A stretch of DNA of 64,000 bases from Falciphora oryzae (GCA_000733355.1 JNVV01000075.1:115704-179703), one strand, 5' to 3'; positions 11,020 through 23,658 are shown, counted from the stretch's first letter. Notes: a model not told the origin generated them from the sequence alone. Numbers and translations are program-made.

Positions 11020-11397
11020 TCACACTGGTTCTTCTCTTTTATTGTTCTTTGCTTCTCTTTTCCTTCGCTTCTTCTCTGTTCTTTGATACCCAATTTTTTT
11101 TTTTTTTTTTTTTCTCTTTTCTTTTACTTTCTCCCGTCTTTTACTTTCTCCCGTCTTTTACAGCCGGGTAATAGGGACATGGCGTTCGGGGGTACGATAC
11201 ATCCGACGGACTCGGCGTTTTCCGTCTGGAATTTTCATGGCGTTCAGGGCTGCGTGGATTCTATGCAGCATTGAATATATAGCGACCAGCTCAGGCTCTG
11301 CTTGCAAGCAATAGCAAATATTTCTCGAAGGCTCGTGCGTTTTCCATCCTCATTCCCGACAATCCCTTCCCCCCATAGGAAAGTCTACGCCAGCCCC
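11020..11397. other. Convergent 3' regions
   Basis: This is the 3' flank shared by the plus-strand small membrane protein and the minus-strand transporter. It contains a T-rich tract (about 11094-11113) and the repeated string CTTTTACTTTCTCCCGT just after it (11120-11160). No gene is seen. Confidence 0.5.
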
Positions 11398-13391
11398 TCA
11401 ATGCGTAGCCACCTCCCGGATGCTGCTCCGGTGCACCTTTGCCAGCCACGTCCGGGCCATAAAGGCACGGATGCGCTTGCCCCAAACCATAAACACAATG
11501 AGCGCCAGGTTGTTGGTGAGCAGAAGCGACACGAAGACGCCCGCGATCATGACGGCGTACCCGTGGCTCGTGACCCACTCGAGCAGGTCGATACCCATGC
11601 CGAAGCTGATGGCCTGCTTGCCTAGGTTCATGGCGATGAGCATCTCGCTGATGTTGGACTGGTAGCTGTCGATGGCGTAGGCGAGCGTGAAGGTGAAGTA
11701 GAAGTAGGACGCGAACTGCGTGAAGCCGACGCCCAGAAAGTACACGACCCAGTGCAGGTTGCGCTCGGCCGCGAGCCCGAAGAGCACGAGCCCCGCGGGC
11801 GCGATCACCATGGCGGGCAGCATGACGCCGAGGCGCATCTCGGCCTCGCGGATGCCGCCGTTGCGCTTGGTGAGGCGCGCCGCGAGGCGGTCCGACGACG
11901 AGGTAAAGAGAAAGGCCAGCACGTAGGCGATCACGGTAGCGACGGCGAGCAGGCCCGCGTCCGTCTGGGACCAGTTGTACGGCGGCTGCACTACCTTGAG
12001 CGGGAAGATGTAGTTGAAGGTCAGGGCGCCCAGGCCGATGTAGATGCCTGCATCGCCGACGGTGAGTGACTGCCGAGACAAAGGGGCAAACGGTGCGACA
12101 ACGCTTACCATATGTAGTGACGACCCAAAAGACGTGCGGCACAAGAAAGTAGGTAAAAGATCTTGCAATCATGATAAAGAAGTCCGAGTCGTGCTCCCAG
12201 ACACCCCAGAACTTCAGCGTCTGGAGGAAGGTCTTCCGTGGCGGGATGTTCTCCTCGACAGAGATCCCCACGTTCTCCTCCGCATCAGCAGCTGGCGGCG
12301 GCTTCTCACCATCCGAAGAGGGCGCCGCAGACACGTCGGCATCGGCGGCGTCAGACGGTTCACCACGGTGGTAGCACGTCTCCTCGACGGCGAAGAAGAC
12401 CAGGACCAGCAGGGCGACGGCAAAGGCGAACTCGACGTAAAAGAAGAGCCGCCACGAGTAGCCGCCCTCGAGCATGTAGCCGGCGTAGAGCGGGCCGGTG
12501 GCGCCAAGGCAGAGGCAGACGGTGTAGTAGCCCAGGCGCTTGCCGCGCTCGTGCAGGAAGAAGATGTCGTTGACGAGCTGCACGGGCAGGGCCTCGCACA
12601 CGCTCGAGCCGAAGGCGTGGATGACGCGCGAGGCCATCAGCGCCGAGAAGGACGTGGCTTGGGCGCAGCCGATCAGGCCACCGCAGTACTGTTACCCGGC
12701 TTAGTACATGCCGCTTGCTTGATCTTGCTCGCGAGGAAGGACGTACAAACAGCAGAGAGATGAGCATGACGGGCCGCCGGCCAAACTTGTGGTAGAGCGG
12801 TACAAAGAGCAGCGAGCCAAACCCGAACGCCAGGTTTGCGTAGCTGACAAGGCCGGACGCCTCATTGGGCGAGACATTGAACTCGGCGGCGTAGATGCCG
12901 ATGTAGACGGACGGGCCGAGGAGGGCCGTGTTGGAGAGAAACGAGTACAGAGAGCAGGCGATGAGGATCAGGGATTTTTTGAGGCTTGGCCACTGCAGAG
13001 GAGAAGCTTGTGTGAGCTATTCTCTTTCATCAGAAAGGAGATGCTATTCGGCAGGAGATGGAATACCTGAAGCGGGTCGTTGGGATCCAAAGCCGGGACT
13101 GGGAACAGTGCCTGCCCATAAGCGGTGTCGTCGCCCTCTGCATCATGCTGTTAGATTTCGCGTCGGCACTTTCCCCCATGACCATCATTCGCCCCGGCCT
13201 GACGTACCAGCAGCGGTGAGGTCGACGGTGCCGGGAATGTCTCCAGCGTGGGCGTGGCTGTGGTTCTCGTGTGAGCATGTGCATGTGTGTAATCACCATC
13301 ATCGCCCACCAAATGCCTCTCTCGATGGCAAAAACACGGAGGAGGATATTTACCTCCGCACCAGATGAACGGGCTTGGCTTGAGGAGCCAT
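11398..13391 (-). CDS. Major facilitator superfamily transporter (DHA1-like drug/polyamine:H+ antiporter type)
   Basis: Six exons give 544 residues: 13391-13354, 13257-13208, 13137-13067, 12992-12747, 12688-12109 and 12047-11398. All junctions are GT-AG (donors GTAAAT, GTACGT, GTATTC, GTACGT, GTAAGC) and keep the frame. About 12 membrane helices are seen, starting after WPSLKKSL near residue 54. The MFS loop 2-3 signature appears as LYHKFGRRPVML, followed by a helix-5-like GATGPLYAGYMLEG. A central cytosolic loop rich in Glu, Ala and Pro separates the two six-helix halves. The family exports drugs, polyamines or metabolites by proton exchange; the substrate is unknown. The three small N-terminal exons encode a soluble leader and are the least certain part. 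Confidence 0.87.
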
Positions 13392-16006
13392 GTCGGTGGG
13401 CGAATATGATGGGACAAGGACAAGCAGATCACGTCCCATTCAGCAGCCTTGGCCTTCTCATAAAATAGCTGGGCAGCCTGTGTGCAACGACAGTAGGCAA
13501 GGAAACAGCAAGACGCAAAGTCCCCGTTCCTTGAGGAGGGCGACAAAGGCATTTTGTAGACTCTACGACTCTTACTCGTTTTGATACAACGCTGGCGGCC
13601 TGCGGATGGTTGACAGATCGCCATCGGTTGGGTTCAAGCGGAGCGAAGACAAGCGCGAAAAAAAATTGGGTTGCACGACGGTCTAATGGCACCCTCGGCC
13701 TTGGACACTGGGCATCTCTTGAGTTCGGCAGTTAGATTGGCATGCGGAGAGGCGTGCGGGGGCGGGTGGGGGACGTTGTGCAGAGGGCGGTTTTGGGTTG
13801 CTTGCTGCCGACGATGGCGGCTGCGGGCAGCTCGAGGCAGCCGGGGTGCCGTCTTCCGACGGTCGGCAGAGCGTTTGGCAGATGTCTGCTGCCCGCGGGT
13901 GAGACATGGATAGACCTACATACATAGCATACACGGGGCTGCGACCTCTGCACCCACGCGGGCCGTTGTGTCTGAGATTTCTGGTCTGCCTGGCTGTGTG
14001 ACCAGTCTTTTTCCTCCCCGCTCCAGAGCAGAGAACCCAGACCGTGAAGGGCCGACTAGATAGGGCCCACCCGAATCAGGGTTTGCAGGCGAGCAAGGGA
14101 GCGGAGCGGGAAACAGGGGTGTCTTGTCGGAAGACCGCCCGGGTCGAGGAACCGAGAGACTGCCTGGCGAAGCAGCGAGACGATGCAGGCCGTGCTGGCT
14201 GCCCAAAGCTTGTTCGGTCGGGTTGCCTTCCGGGCCGAGGGCCCAGCTCCGGGCTTCGGGTCCTTGTTACTCGAGGCGTCGGGGCGGGCGGTGGCTGGCA
14301 CTGGCTGGGTGCTCTCAAACACAGATTCGCGCACCGGGCCGTTGGCTGGACGGTGCACTCGATCGGCTAGCCCGCGTGCTACCCGTCCGGTTTCAGCACC
14401 CAGAGCGGGCAAGCCTCTGCTTGTTTATGGGCCATTTCTTTGGGGGCCGTTTCTTTTCCTGGTTACCAGTTCGCTCGGGCACTCGCGCATGGAACCCGCA
14501 TCGACGATGGTCTAGAAAATCGAGGCTGCTCGGGCGATGGTACCTGGACTGGCGTCCGATCATGGCTTGTTGATTTTCGCAGTAGCCTCCCCGTCGTCCC
14601 AACGTTTGTGCTGCTCGGACAGGGGACCAGGAGGCAAACCCGACAAAAGCAAGATTAGACAGCGGCAGGGCCACCAATAATGGGATGGCTCGGCTTGGGT
14701 GGTGCCACCGTCCCGGGCTTTTGGGCGCTGGGCTGTGGCGCGCGCGTGCCATCAATTGATTCCTTGGTGACTCGTTGGCTGGGTCGCTGGCTGGCGGCAA
14801 GGACAATTCACAGAATGCATCAAATCCCCTCCGTTATTTGGGCCAGGAAGCCAGGGTGCATGTGGGCGGGGTGGGCTGGGTGGACCCCACGTGATATGGA
14901 GTCTTTCCCGATGCGGCCAGGCCCCGTGGCGCCAGCACAACGGCAAGCCACCAAGCGCAGGCCCAACGTCCAGTGAAGGTGGGCGGGCAGGCAGGGACAC
15001 CCAGTAAACACCCAAGCCGCTGTCCCAGGGGACTCGCCAGCGGTCTGCCAGCTGCCAGCCGGTGCTGCAATTGATTCTGACCGCCCGCCTCCTTGCTGGG
15101 CCTCTCTCTCCTTTGAGCCAGAGCCAACACCATGCAGATGGCAATGCTTGGCCTGCCTTTGAGGATCCAGCCAGCAGCCAATACCGCATTAGCCCGCCTT
15201 CTCCCACTGGCACAACGAATCTCTGCGGCCTGAACTTGCTGCCGTCACGACTGGAAAGACAGCCAGACTGAAGACTGGCTCCAGCCATCCATCCACGACC
15301 TACCATCCAGCCCGCGCCCACGCCCACGCCCACGCAGCGCCCGCTTCGAGCCGAACCCACGCCCACGATCACTCGCCTAAACCCGTTCCTAGAGAACCGC
15401 TGCCACTTCCGAGTGCTGCTCAATCAACCGCCCGCGGGGGCCCTCGCCTTCCCTCCCTCCCCCCTTCGTCCCACCGCGCGAGCGCACCCCTTTTCTCGAG
15501 GACCGACCGACGCTCCCGCCGACCCCGTCTCCCGATTGTCCCGCCCATGATAGAGTCATCCCGTGGACTACAGCCCTCGCGCCCGCCTGCCTGCCCGTCC
15601 CCAAGCCCCAGGGAAGCGTTGGCCTGGGCCAGCACGCTGTCCCGGTCTGAGAAGTGCAGATGATGGTTTGTCCGCTCTCCAGTGCTTTCTCCCCAGCCCG
15701 CCCCCTGAACGCCTGCCCTGCACCACCATGTCACAAGTGGGCACATGGCTCCAGACCGGCCCGGCCGCCTGCGGCTGTCCGCAGGGTTCACACGGTATTT
15801 GTGGGCCGCTCGCCGACGCCAGCCTCAGCTGCCCGGCCCTTGTCCGCGCCTTGCAGCTTTGCTCGTGAACCTAGTCTGCCCCTTTCTTCACAAGCCTCAG
15901 CTTTCGCATCGACCCGCAGTTTGACCTGCCTTGGCCGCCGCCCTGGCTTGGCTCTGTCGTCCCATCACCTCACTGACTCGCTGCTCCGCGCTGTGGATAT
16001 TTCTAG
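13392..16006. other. Long intergenic/leader region upstream of the Zds1-like gene
   Basis: This is 2.6 kb between the transporter start (-) and the first resolved Zds1-like exon (+). The left half is the transporter promoter. The right part (about 15250-16000) is C-rich, has a (CCCACG)n run near 15320-15340, and is probably transcribed leader. It should contain the unresolved first coding exon of the Zds1-like gene, spliced to the acceptor at 16004-16006. Minus-strand frames such as 14752-15423 look like noise. Confidence 0.45.
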
Positions 16007-18622
16007 ACCTCGTCTCGACCCCGCGATGTCGGCGGCAGCTTCTCGAGCCGACGAGGCCACGCTCCTCAACTCTCCATCTCCGACCCGAGCCACCATGTCA
16101 CCGAGGCAATCGGCACCATGTATGGAGACAGCGACGACGAGTCGGGGCCCGACAGCCGCCGCGAGAGCCGCCAGGACCGTCCGCCCTCCCCAGAGGCCAC
16201 CAGAAAAGGCCGCCCGCTGAGCTTCCTCTCGTCGCCCGCCGGGGGAGAGCAGATCAGGTCCCCCGAGGGTGCCACCAACGTGTTGCCCGAAGCGCGCCAG
16301 AAGCTTGCGCGCTCAACGTCTGAGAAGACCACCCCAACCTTGACGATGCCGACAGGCGACGACAATGTGAATGACCTCAAGAAGTCACATACACTGCCCA
16401 CGCACACCTCGAGCAAGCGTACAGGCTCATCAGACGGTCCGGCTTCACCTGGCCCCATGTCGCCAATGTCGCCGACCCTGTCGCTGCGGGACGTACAAGA
16501 AGCCGAGTCGTCGCAATTCCCGCTGGGCAGCATCGACAACCCCAACGACATCGCCCAGGAGCTCAGTAACCTGCAGGCCCTCCGGCGCATGTCCATGGAC
16601 GTCGGAAACAACAGCGACCCCGACCTGCTGCCCTTTTCTGGAATATCGCTGATGGCCATGCCCACTATCGCGCCCACCGGGGAGGATGACGCCGGCGACT
16701 TGTCGCGCCTGCTCTGGGTGCCCGCCAAGGTGCATCCCGAGCTGGCACCAGATCAGTTCAAAAACTTCCTCGAAGACAGGGTCAAGACGATCAAGAGGCG
16801 GTCAGGCGATTCCATGCTGTCTGTCGAAGGGCTCGAGAGGAACAACTCGGGCAGTCTGAGGAGGAAAAAGTCGATGCTCTCGAGGCAGATCGACAACGCC
16901 GCCAACACCACGGCCGACGACTACGTTGACGGCGCCGAGAGGCTAGAGCGGCAGCGCTCGACCAACGGAAGAGCCGCCCCAGAGCTCAGCCTCAACGAGC
17001 TCGTCAAAGATCCCACCAAGGCCGTCCAGAAGCTAGCGCAGGAGACCCAAGAAGCTGCCGCGCAGGGGGACATGCCCATACTGCCCGTCGCTCCCGGCAT
17101 GGGCCTGAGGAGATCAACAAGAACTACATACAGGAAAGGAGGCAGTCTCCGCCATGGGGATCGCGCTCCCTTTGCCAAGCGAGTCGCCGCCAGGGAGGCC
17201 GAGAAGGACGGAGAGAAGGATGCCGAGGACCCGGCAGTGCCGCCTATCCCCAAGATTGAAGCGCCCCCAGGCCATGCCCTCACCCGCATCCAGAGCGAGC
17301 CGGTGTCTGGCGGCGAGACGAACTTCTCCCGCCCAACAAGATCGGTCAGGAGACAGCAACCGTTCCAGAGAGACGCTTTATCACCGACGTCGCCCTCAGC
17401 TGCGGATCCCTCCGCCGCCACCTCCCCATCCGCACAACCACATGCAGATGAAACCCCCATCAGTCCCGGTACATCGCTGTCAACACAGCCCAGCACTTGG
17501 GAGAGACCTAGGACTTCAGACTCTTCTCGCTCAACCACCCCTTCGGTCCCACAAATTGTCGAGACCCCACCGCCAGTGACCGAGGAAGAGGACGACTCCG
17601 TCTCATCAGGTCAGAAGACTTCACGGGCCTTCCCACAAAGGTCGTCGTCGCAAAAGTCGACGGAGAACCAACAAGCAGACCAGCAGCCCCCTCCCCGCTC
17701 GCAGAAGCGCCCCTCGTCAGCCAAGTCGCACCAGCCCACCCCGACCGGGATTCCGCCCGCCGTGGACACCTCCAAAGGCCAGGGTCTGGACAACCTAGCA
17801 CAGAACCTCACTTCTCCGCCAGGGAGCGGTGGCGCCAGTCGGACCGACAGTCTTACGTTCATCCCCACCCTCTCGCCGTCGGAAGACAAGGAGAAGAGGA
17901 AGTCCAAGGAGAAGGAGAAGGACGAGGGCGAGTCCACCAAGTCGACGGCCTGGAAGTGGTTCCGCGGCGAGGACAGGGAGAAGAAGAAGAAGGAAAAGGA
18001 AGAGCAGGCCAAGAAGGCGCGCAGCAGGACGTCTGCGGAAAAAGGCCACGACAACGCGAGGTTGGACGTGCTCCAGAACAGCATCGACAACGCGCTGCAG
18101 AGGGGCCGGGAAAGCCTGCTGCTGGACCGCGACTCGGTCGACAACAAGCTGCACGACGAGCGGAAGAAGGAGAGCGGCAGGAAATCGGGCGAGGGAAAGA
18201 AGGAGAGCGGCAGGAAATCGGGCGAGGGAAAGAAGGAGAAGGACGGCTTCTTCGGGTCTATCTTCGGCAGCAAGAAGACGAAGGGCGACAAGGACGGCGG
18301 GAGCGACTCCAAATCCTCGCTGGGCGGCGGGGGCGGTCGGGGCAAGCAGCGGGCGCTGTCGCCAGAGCCGCCGCCGAGGCAGCTGGTGCCCGACGTCGAC
18401 TACCACTACACGCGGTTCCCGATCGTGGAGGAGCGAGCGATCTACCGGATGGCCCACATCAAGCTTGCGAACCCGCGGCGGTCGCTGCTGAGCCAGGTGC
18501 TGCTGTCCAACTTTATGTACTCGTACCTGGCCAAGGTGCAGGCCATGCACCCGCAGCTCAACGTGCCCGTGTCACCACAGCAAAAACGGCAGGAGGAGGA
18601 GCGGAAACGACGCGAGCAGGAG

Positions 18623-18654
<32 letters not shown>

Positions 18655-19060
18655 ACAGCAGCAACAATACTTGATAGAGCAGCAGCAAATGCAGGAGGCG
18701 GAACAGGACGGTGGTCAGAACAGTTTCGACCAGTACAACTTTGACTACCACCGCGTACGTTAGGTCGCAGCCCCCTGCCGCCCCTGGTGATGCTATCCCC
18801 TTGTCCGCACCAGCTAACCTCTAACGTTTCTCTCCCTTCAGTCCTCGAACCAGTATGGGGACCCTCAGCAGCAGAACGACAGCTCCATCGACTACATCGA
18901 CGACTCGCAGATATACGAGTACGAGCAACAGCAGAGAGATCCTTCTGGACAACATGGCCGCGGCGATCAGAACGGTGGCCAAGGAGGTCGCCAAGGTCGT
19001 CAATATTACGAGTACGAGCAGCACGAGGATGGCCGGCGACGAGACGACGACATGTGGTGA
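16007..19060 (+). CDS. ZDS1: Zds1/Zds2-type PP2A regulator (start exon unresolved)
   Basis: Two exons are resolved: 16007-18754 (donor GTACGT) and 18842-19060 (acceptor TTCAG). They give 988 residues plus a missing N-terminus. In yeast, Zds proteins bind PP2A-Cdc55 and control mitotic entry, polarity and mRNA export. Signatures are a conserved N-terminal block RRGHAPQLSIS...SHHVTEAIGTMYGD, the LLWVPAKVHPELAPDQF motif near residue 236, and the Zds C-terminal domain at about 797-855 (YTRFPIVEERAIYRM, LLSNFMYSYLAK). The conserved N-terminal block lies upstream of the first in-frame ATG (16118), so that ATG is not the true start. The frame stays open to a TAG at 16004-16006 that doubles as a splice acceptor. 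The middle is disordered, with an acidic/basic KKEKEE run, an exact 33-bp duplication and a poly-Gln tract. Confidence 0.9.
18164..18229 (+). repeat. Exact 33-bp tandem duplication inside the Zds1-like gene
   Basis: Two identical 33-bp units (18164-18196 and 18197-18229) encode KKESGRKSGEG twice in a row. Identity at silent positions suggests a recent slippage or duplication event in the basic linker before the Zds C-terminal domain. Confidence 0.9.
18617..18668 (+). repeat. CAG/CAA microsatellite coding for poly-Gln
   Basis: A run of CAG codons interrupted by CAA codes for about 17 consecutive Gln just after the Zds C-terminal domain. CAA interruptions usually stabilise such tracts; length variation between strains would be expected. 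Confidence 0.85.
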
Positions 19061-21165
19061 GGTAGTTAGCGCATGCAAGCCGGGAATTAGGCTTGACCCC
19101 CGACCACTCACCTCACTCTTCGCCTGCTCTTTCTCAAACCACTATCTACCTACTATCTAGTATTCACCACTGTTAACGGCTGGCTGTTACTGCTGCTCCT
19201 TTTTCCATTAACCTGTCCTGTCACTCGCTGTTCCGAAAGGACAAACACAACCCAATTTATTGACTGCATATAGACCGTGTCGCAACCGAGTTAGCTTGGA
19301 GATTGACGTGCGGGGCCGTGAATGAAACGACCAGGGTCAGGCCACTCAAGAAGAGTGCGGCGGTCCCGAGGGGAAGCATCTTGTTCTATTGGGCGGGCGG
19401 CAGGCACATACACCTTGAGACGAAGCATCCCCAACTACAAAAATACCCCACCTTGAACCAAGCACCCGCCATACTTGTTTACCATCCAGTCCGCTCCCGT
19501 CTGTTTTCCTTTCCATTTCCTCATATATCGGTACAATATCCGGGTCCCGGCGCAGCTGGGATCACTGCCTATCCATCCCACGCCACACATCACACAATGT
19601 TATCTAGCCTCGGTCCCTTGACCCGGCGACGGCGGGAGGGGCTGGACATCATCTATATGGCCACTTCCTGGTTTTTTGCTTTCCCGTTTTTCTTTCAGTC
19701 CTAGGTGGGCTTTTCTCCCTTCTTCTTTTCCCTTTAAACTTGGTATCATGTTATATACTGGAAGCGTACGTGCATAGCCGGCGAAGGGGCTTTCTTGGGG
19801 AATCCTTTCTACACCAACAACATTTATCGCCCGCATGTATCTCTCGTTCTGACCTCCCCCGCATGTGGGTGAATGAACATTGACGGCTTGTCCAACGATG
19901 GCCCTTGGATTGCAGTGTTTCCGTCCGATTTCGCGTATTTTGGACTGATGACGTATGTAGACATGCCCGCCTGGAAGAGAAGACAGGAAATCCGGGGATT
20001 AGTAGTGAGTGTTGTTCGGTCTTCTGGTTCTCCTACTGCCTCATTCAAGCCTATAATATGTGTTGATGTCAATCATGGCTGCTGAGCTCCGCCAGCGCAG
20101 CCCAGTCTGCATTTCAATGTTTTCTCCAGCCGCAGCCTCAAACCACCCGCGCTAAACTGCATCTGCCTGGTGGCCCCACATATTTCTGCGACCTTTTGGA
20201 GTCAGCCAGGTACCTCCACTAGGCACCTCGAGAAATAGTGCAAAGGATCGAGATGACAGCCATTCGCGCCCATTCGAGCCACGGCCCGTGCTCCAAGTGT
20301 AGCTTTTTTTGTGTCTCGACTGTGCTGTTGTTCTCCGCGGTGCACACAGCAAACAAACGTCGAGCTGCAAAATAATCAAATTAATCTTGAACAGAGAGCT
20401 CCCAGCCAGGTTGCATTTCGTTTTGGAGAAAAGAAAAAAGAAAAAAAAAAAAAAAAAAAAAAAGATAAAAGTAGAGCACACGTGCAGCAAGAGGGCAGTT
20501 TGCGGGCGCCCCTGCCTCGACGGGAATTTTTCTTCTGGGTCTTGGGTTCCACCCGTTGCAGCAATTTGATAGCAGGCCAGAGACAACGCATCGCATCAAC
20601 GTCCGCCCTTCCTGCCACCGACCATCCTGGCCCTGCCTCGTTGCGCCGCCACACCATCAGCACCACCACCGCCCTTGCGCAAACTTCGCTCCCACCACCA
20701 GCAGTCGCGCGCCTCCACCAACCTTCCTTTCCACACAATCGCCTCCCCCTCCCGCAAAACTCTCCTGGCCGGCAAGCGCGCCATCGCCTGATCAACCTGG
20801 GCCGCCATCCACCCAGCCTCGATTCCACACTCGGCCCTTCCTCCCCGACCGACCAACCGAAGACGACGACCTCCGCGAGCCCACGAGTGCGCCTTCTCGC
20901 TCCGACGACGCCGACGTCCCTGTCTCCAGCCCGCCTCTTTTCGCTGCGCGACCGACCTTCTCCCACTACCCGCCATGGCATCTGTGAGCCCACTCCGATT
21001 TTCATTAGCTGCCCTCTATGCTCTCCTGCCCTATCCTGCCTGTTCCTGGCCGTGATAGATTCCCCACCCCGCTTAGCGCACACGCCGACGCACCAGGCTC
21101 CTCGGGATCTGCTTGATCCTGTCCGCCGTCGGTCGCCGTGCTTGCGGGCCCAGCAGAGCACGACA
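19061..21165. other. Intergenic region and probable leader of the DUF2433 gene
   Basis: This is 2.1 kb. The first part is the 3' flank of the Zds1-like gene. A purine tract of about 30 A with few G (20430-20463) is followed by 0.6 kb of C-rich DNA with overlapping open frames in several phases, typical of a long fungal 5' leader. I see no separate gene. The upstream part of the long plus-strand frame that covers the DUF2433 first exon is treated as untranslated. Confidence 0.45.
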
Positions 21166-23658
21166 ATGGCTCCTGCGATGGTCGCCGAGGAGGCAACGCC
21201 CACCAGGAACCCTGCCGCCTCGCGACACAGCGCCAGCCGCGTGCACCACCACCGAGCTGTCGCAGTGCCCAGACTGACCAGATATTCTCCCCGGACGCAG
21301 CACCCACCGAGGCACCCCTACGGCAACAACCAGGGCTACATGCCAAACGGTGCTGTCGGCGGCCACTCGGTCTCGGTCCCTCCCGGCGCCACTCCCCTGC
21401 TGCCGAACCAGGGCCGCATCATCCAGACGGGCCCCATCCGGGTGCTCTGCATCGCCGACGTCCGAGGTACGAGATGGATGAAATGCTTGCTTGCTCGTGC
21501 CCGGCTGCTGCGCCGCGCATGCTCGCTCGACACTGAGCTGGGCCTGCCTGCTGACGCCTTGTTTGTCAACCACCTCCCCAACAGGAAACCTACGATCGCT
21601 CAACGACCTTGCCAAGCAAGCACGCGCCGACTACATTGTTCACACTGGCGACTTTGGCTTCTACGATGATACGTCTCTGGAGCGGATTGCCGAGAAGTCA
21701 GTCATGCCCAGCTCGCTTCCCCCAATCATCTCCAGCTTGTTCCCCACACGCCACGTCCGAAAAAAAAAAAAAACCCTCTCCAAGGCTAACCAGGGACCCT
21801 GCCTCGTCGCTCTTTTCGCAGGACCCTCAAGCACGTAGCTCAATACTCCCCCCTCATTCCCGAGCCCGTCAAGAAGCAGATCCAGGCTGGCGGCGGCGGC
21901 CCGGTCAAGCAACGGTTTGCCCCACATGAACTCCCTCTCTCAGAGCTGTCGATGCTGCTGAAGGGCGACTTCAAGCTCGACGTGCCTGTCTACACGGTCT
22001 GGGGCGCCTGCGAGGATGTGCGGGTACTGGAGAAGTTCCGATCCAAGGAGTACAAGGTGGCGAACCTGTTCATTATCGATGAGGCCCAGTCGATGCTGCT
22101 TGAAATCGGAGGTGTGAAGCTCCGGCTGCTCGGCCTGGGCGGCGCCGTCGTCATGCACAAGCTCTTCGACAACGGCGAGGGCAGGACGACCATTGCCGGC
22201 GGTCAGGGTACTATGTGGACCACGCTGCTGCAGATGGGCGAGCTTGTCGACACGGCCAACCGCGTCTACGACCCGACCGAGACGCGCGTTTTCGTCACGC
22301 ACGCCTCCCCCGCCCGCGAAGGTATCCTGAACCAGCTCTCGGTCACCCTCAAAGCCGACTTCTCCATCTCGGCCGGCCTCCACTTCCGCTACGGCAGCTC
22401 CTACAACGAGTTCTCGGTCAACCCCACGCTCGACCACTACCGCGGAAAGCTGGCCGCCAGCAAGGCCTCGTTCAACGACGTGTGGGAGACGGTCAAGGCC
22501 GAGGTCGAGCCCGCCATCCAGCAGAACGAAGCCCAGCAGAACCTGCTTAAGAACGCGCTCGGCATCGTCGAGAAGATGCCCACCACGGCCGCTGGCGGCA
22601 ACCCCTTTGGCGGTGCTGTCGGCGCTGCTGTCGGTCAGGTCGACGAGAGCGCCTTCAAGAACATGTGGAACTTCAACCTGGCGGATGCTGCCTTTGGCTA
22701 CCTGGTTTTGGAGATTCAAGACGGCCGTATCGGTACCGAGATGAGGGCCCAGGGGTTCAACTTCTCGCACCGTGGCGCAAAGCAGCAGCCCAGCGTTTCT
22801 GGGGTCCCTGCTGGAGCACCAAACGCGCCGGCCGCCCAGAGCGCCCCTGCCGCCGCCCCGATCCCCGCGCGCCAACCAGACTCGGCCGCTAAGCCCTCGC
22901 CGGCACCGGCCGCGCACGTCAAGCCGGCGACGCCGCAGCCCAGCGCATCGACGCCCGTGCCTAACGAGAACGAGAAGTCGTCGGGAGCTGGTGCCAACGG
23001 CTCTGCGCCGTCGCCAGCACCCAAGCGTGACACGGATAATATCATGGGCCTGTTTGTCATGAACGCACAGAGCGACGAGCAGGTGCGCGACCTGTTCGCC
23101 GACGAGGACCGCGCGCGCATCATCAAGATTGACAAGTGGGGCGCCACCAACAAAGTGATTCACTTCAAGACGGCCGAGGAGCGCGACGGCGCCATGTCGC
23201 GCCTGCCCGACGACGTCAAGGGCTTGCGCCCGCACGAGGACCGCAGCAAGCCGCTGTTCCGCATCTTCCAGCAGCGGGAGCCGCGCGAGCCCCGTGAGCC
23301 GCGCGACCCCAACAAGTCGTTTGGCGGCCGTGGTGGCGCGGGCACCTGGGGGAGCAGCCGCGGCAACAACGGGCCGCAAGGTCCTGGTGGCCCGGGAGGC
23401 CCCAACGCCGGCTACCGCAGCGCAGGTGGCGGCACGGCCAGCGACTCGGAGGGCGCGGGCCGGCGAGGCGGACGTGGTGGTCGTGGCGGTGGCGGCCGGG
23501 GCGGAGACCGTGGAGAACGCGGCGATCGTGGCGACCGTGGTGACCGCGGCGACAACCGGGGAGGCGACCGTGGACCGAGGAACCGTGGCCCGCGCGGCGG
23601 CATGAAGGAGGGCGGCTCAGCCAGCCCTGCGCCCTCGTCTGCGGCACCAGCCGAGTAA
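21166..23658 (+). CDS. DUF2433 protein: degenerate calcineurin-like phosphoesterase core with RGG tail
   Basis: Three exons give 749 residues: 21166-21466, 21585-21696 and 21822-23658. The donors are GTACGA and GTCAGT; the acceptors are ACAG and GCAG. The core resembles a metallophosphoesterase: VLCIADVRGN (93-102), HTGDFGF (120-126) and VWGACED (197-203) sit where active enzymes have DxHGN, GD and GNH(D/E). The first-motif His is Arg100, and the Asn-His pair is Ala-Cys, so catalysis is doubtful. Residues 201-480 include a domain with KMWNF-like and FGYLVLEIQDG stretches. After a Pro/Ala linker comes a compact VMNAQSDEQVRDLF...IIKIDKWG segment resembling an RNA-binding fold. The end is an RGG/RGD-rich tail (about 670-745), typical of RNA-binding proteins. 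The start choice (ATG 21166) is the least certain point. Confidence 0.82.

Noticed and set aside
14752..15423. 223-codon minus-strand frame in the region before the Zds1-like gene
   Set aside because: No domain, no splice logic and repetitive Gly/Val/Arg content; it opposes the leader of a real gene and looks like GC-driven chance.
20311..21669. Long plus-strand frame extending upstream of the DUF2433 first exon
   Set aside because: The upstream part codes Pro/Ser/Thr-rich leader-like sequence with a poly-Lys run from the A-tract; conserved protein begins only after the ATG chosen.
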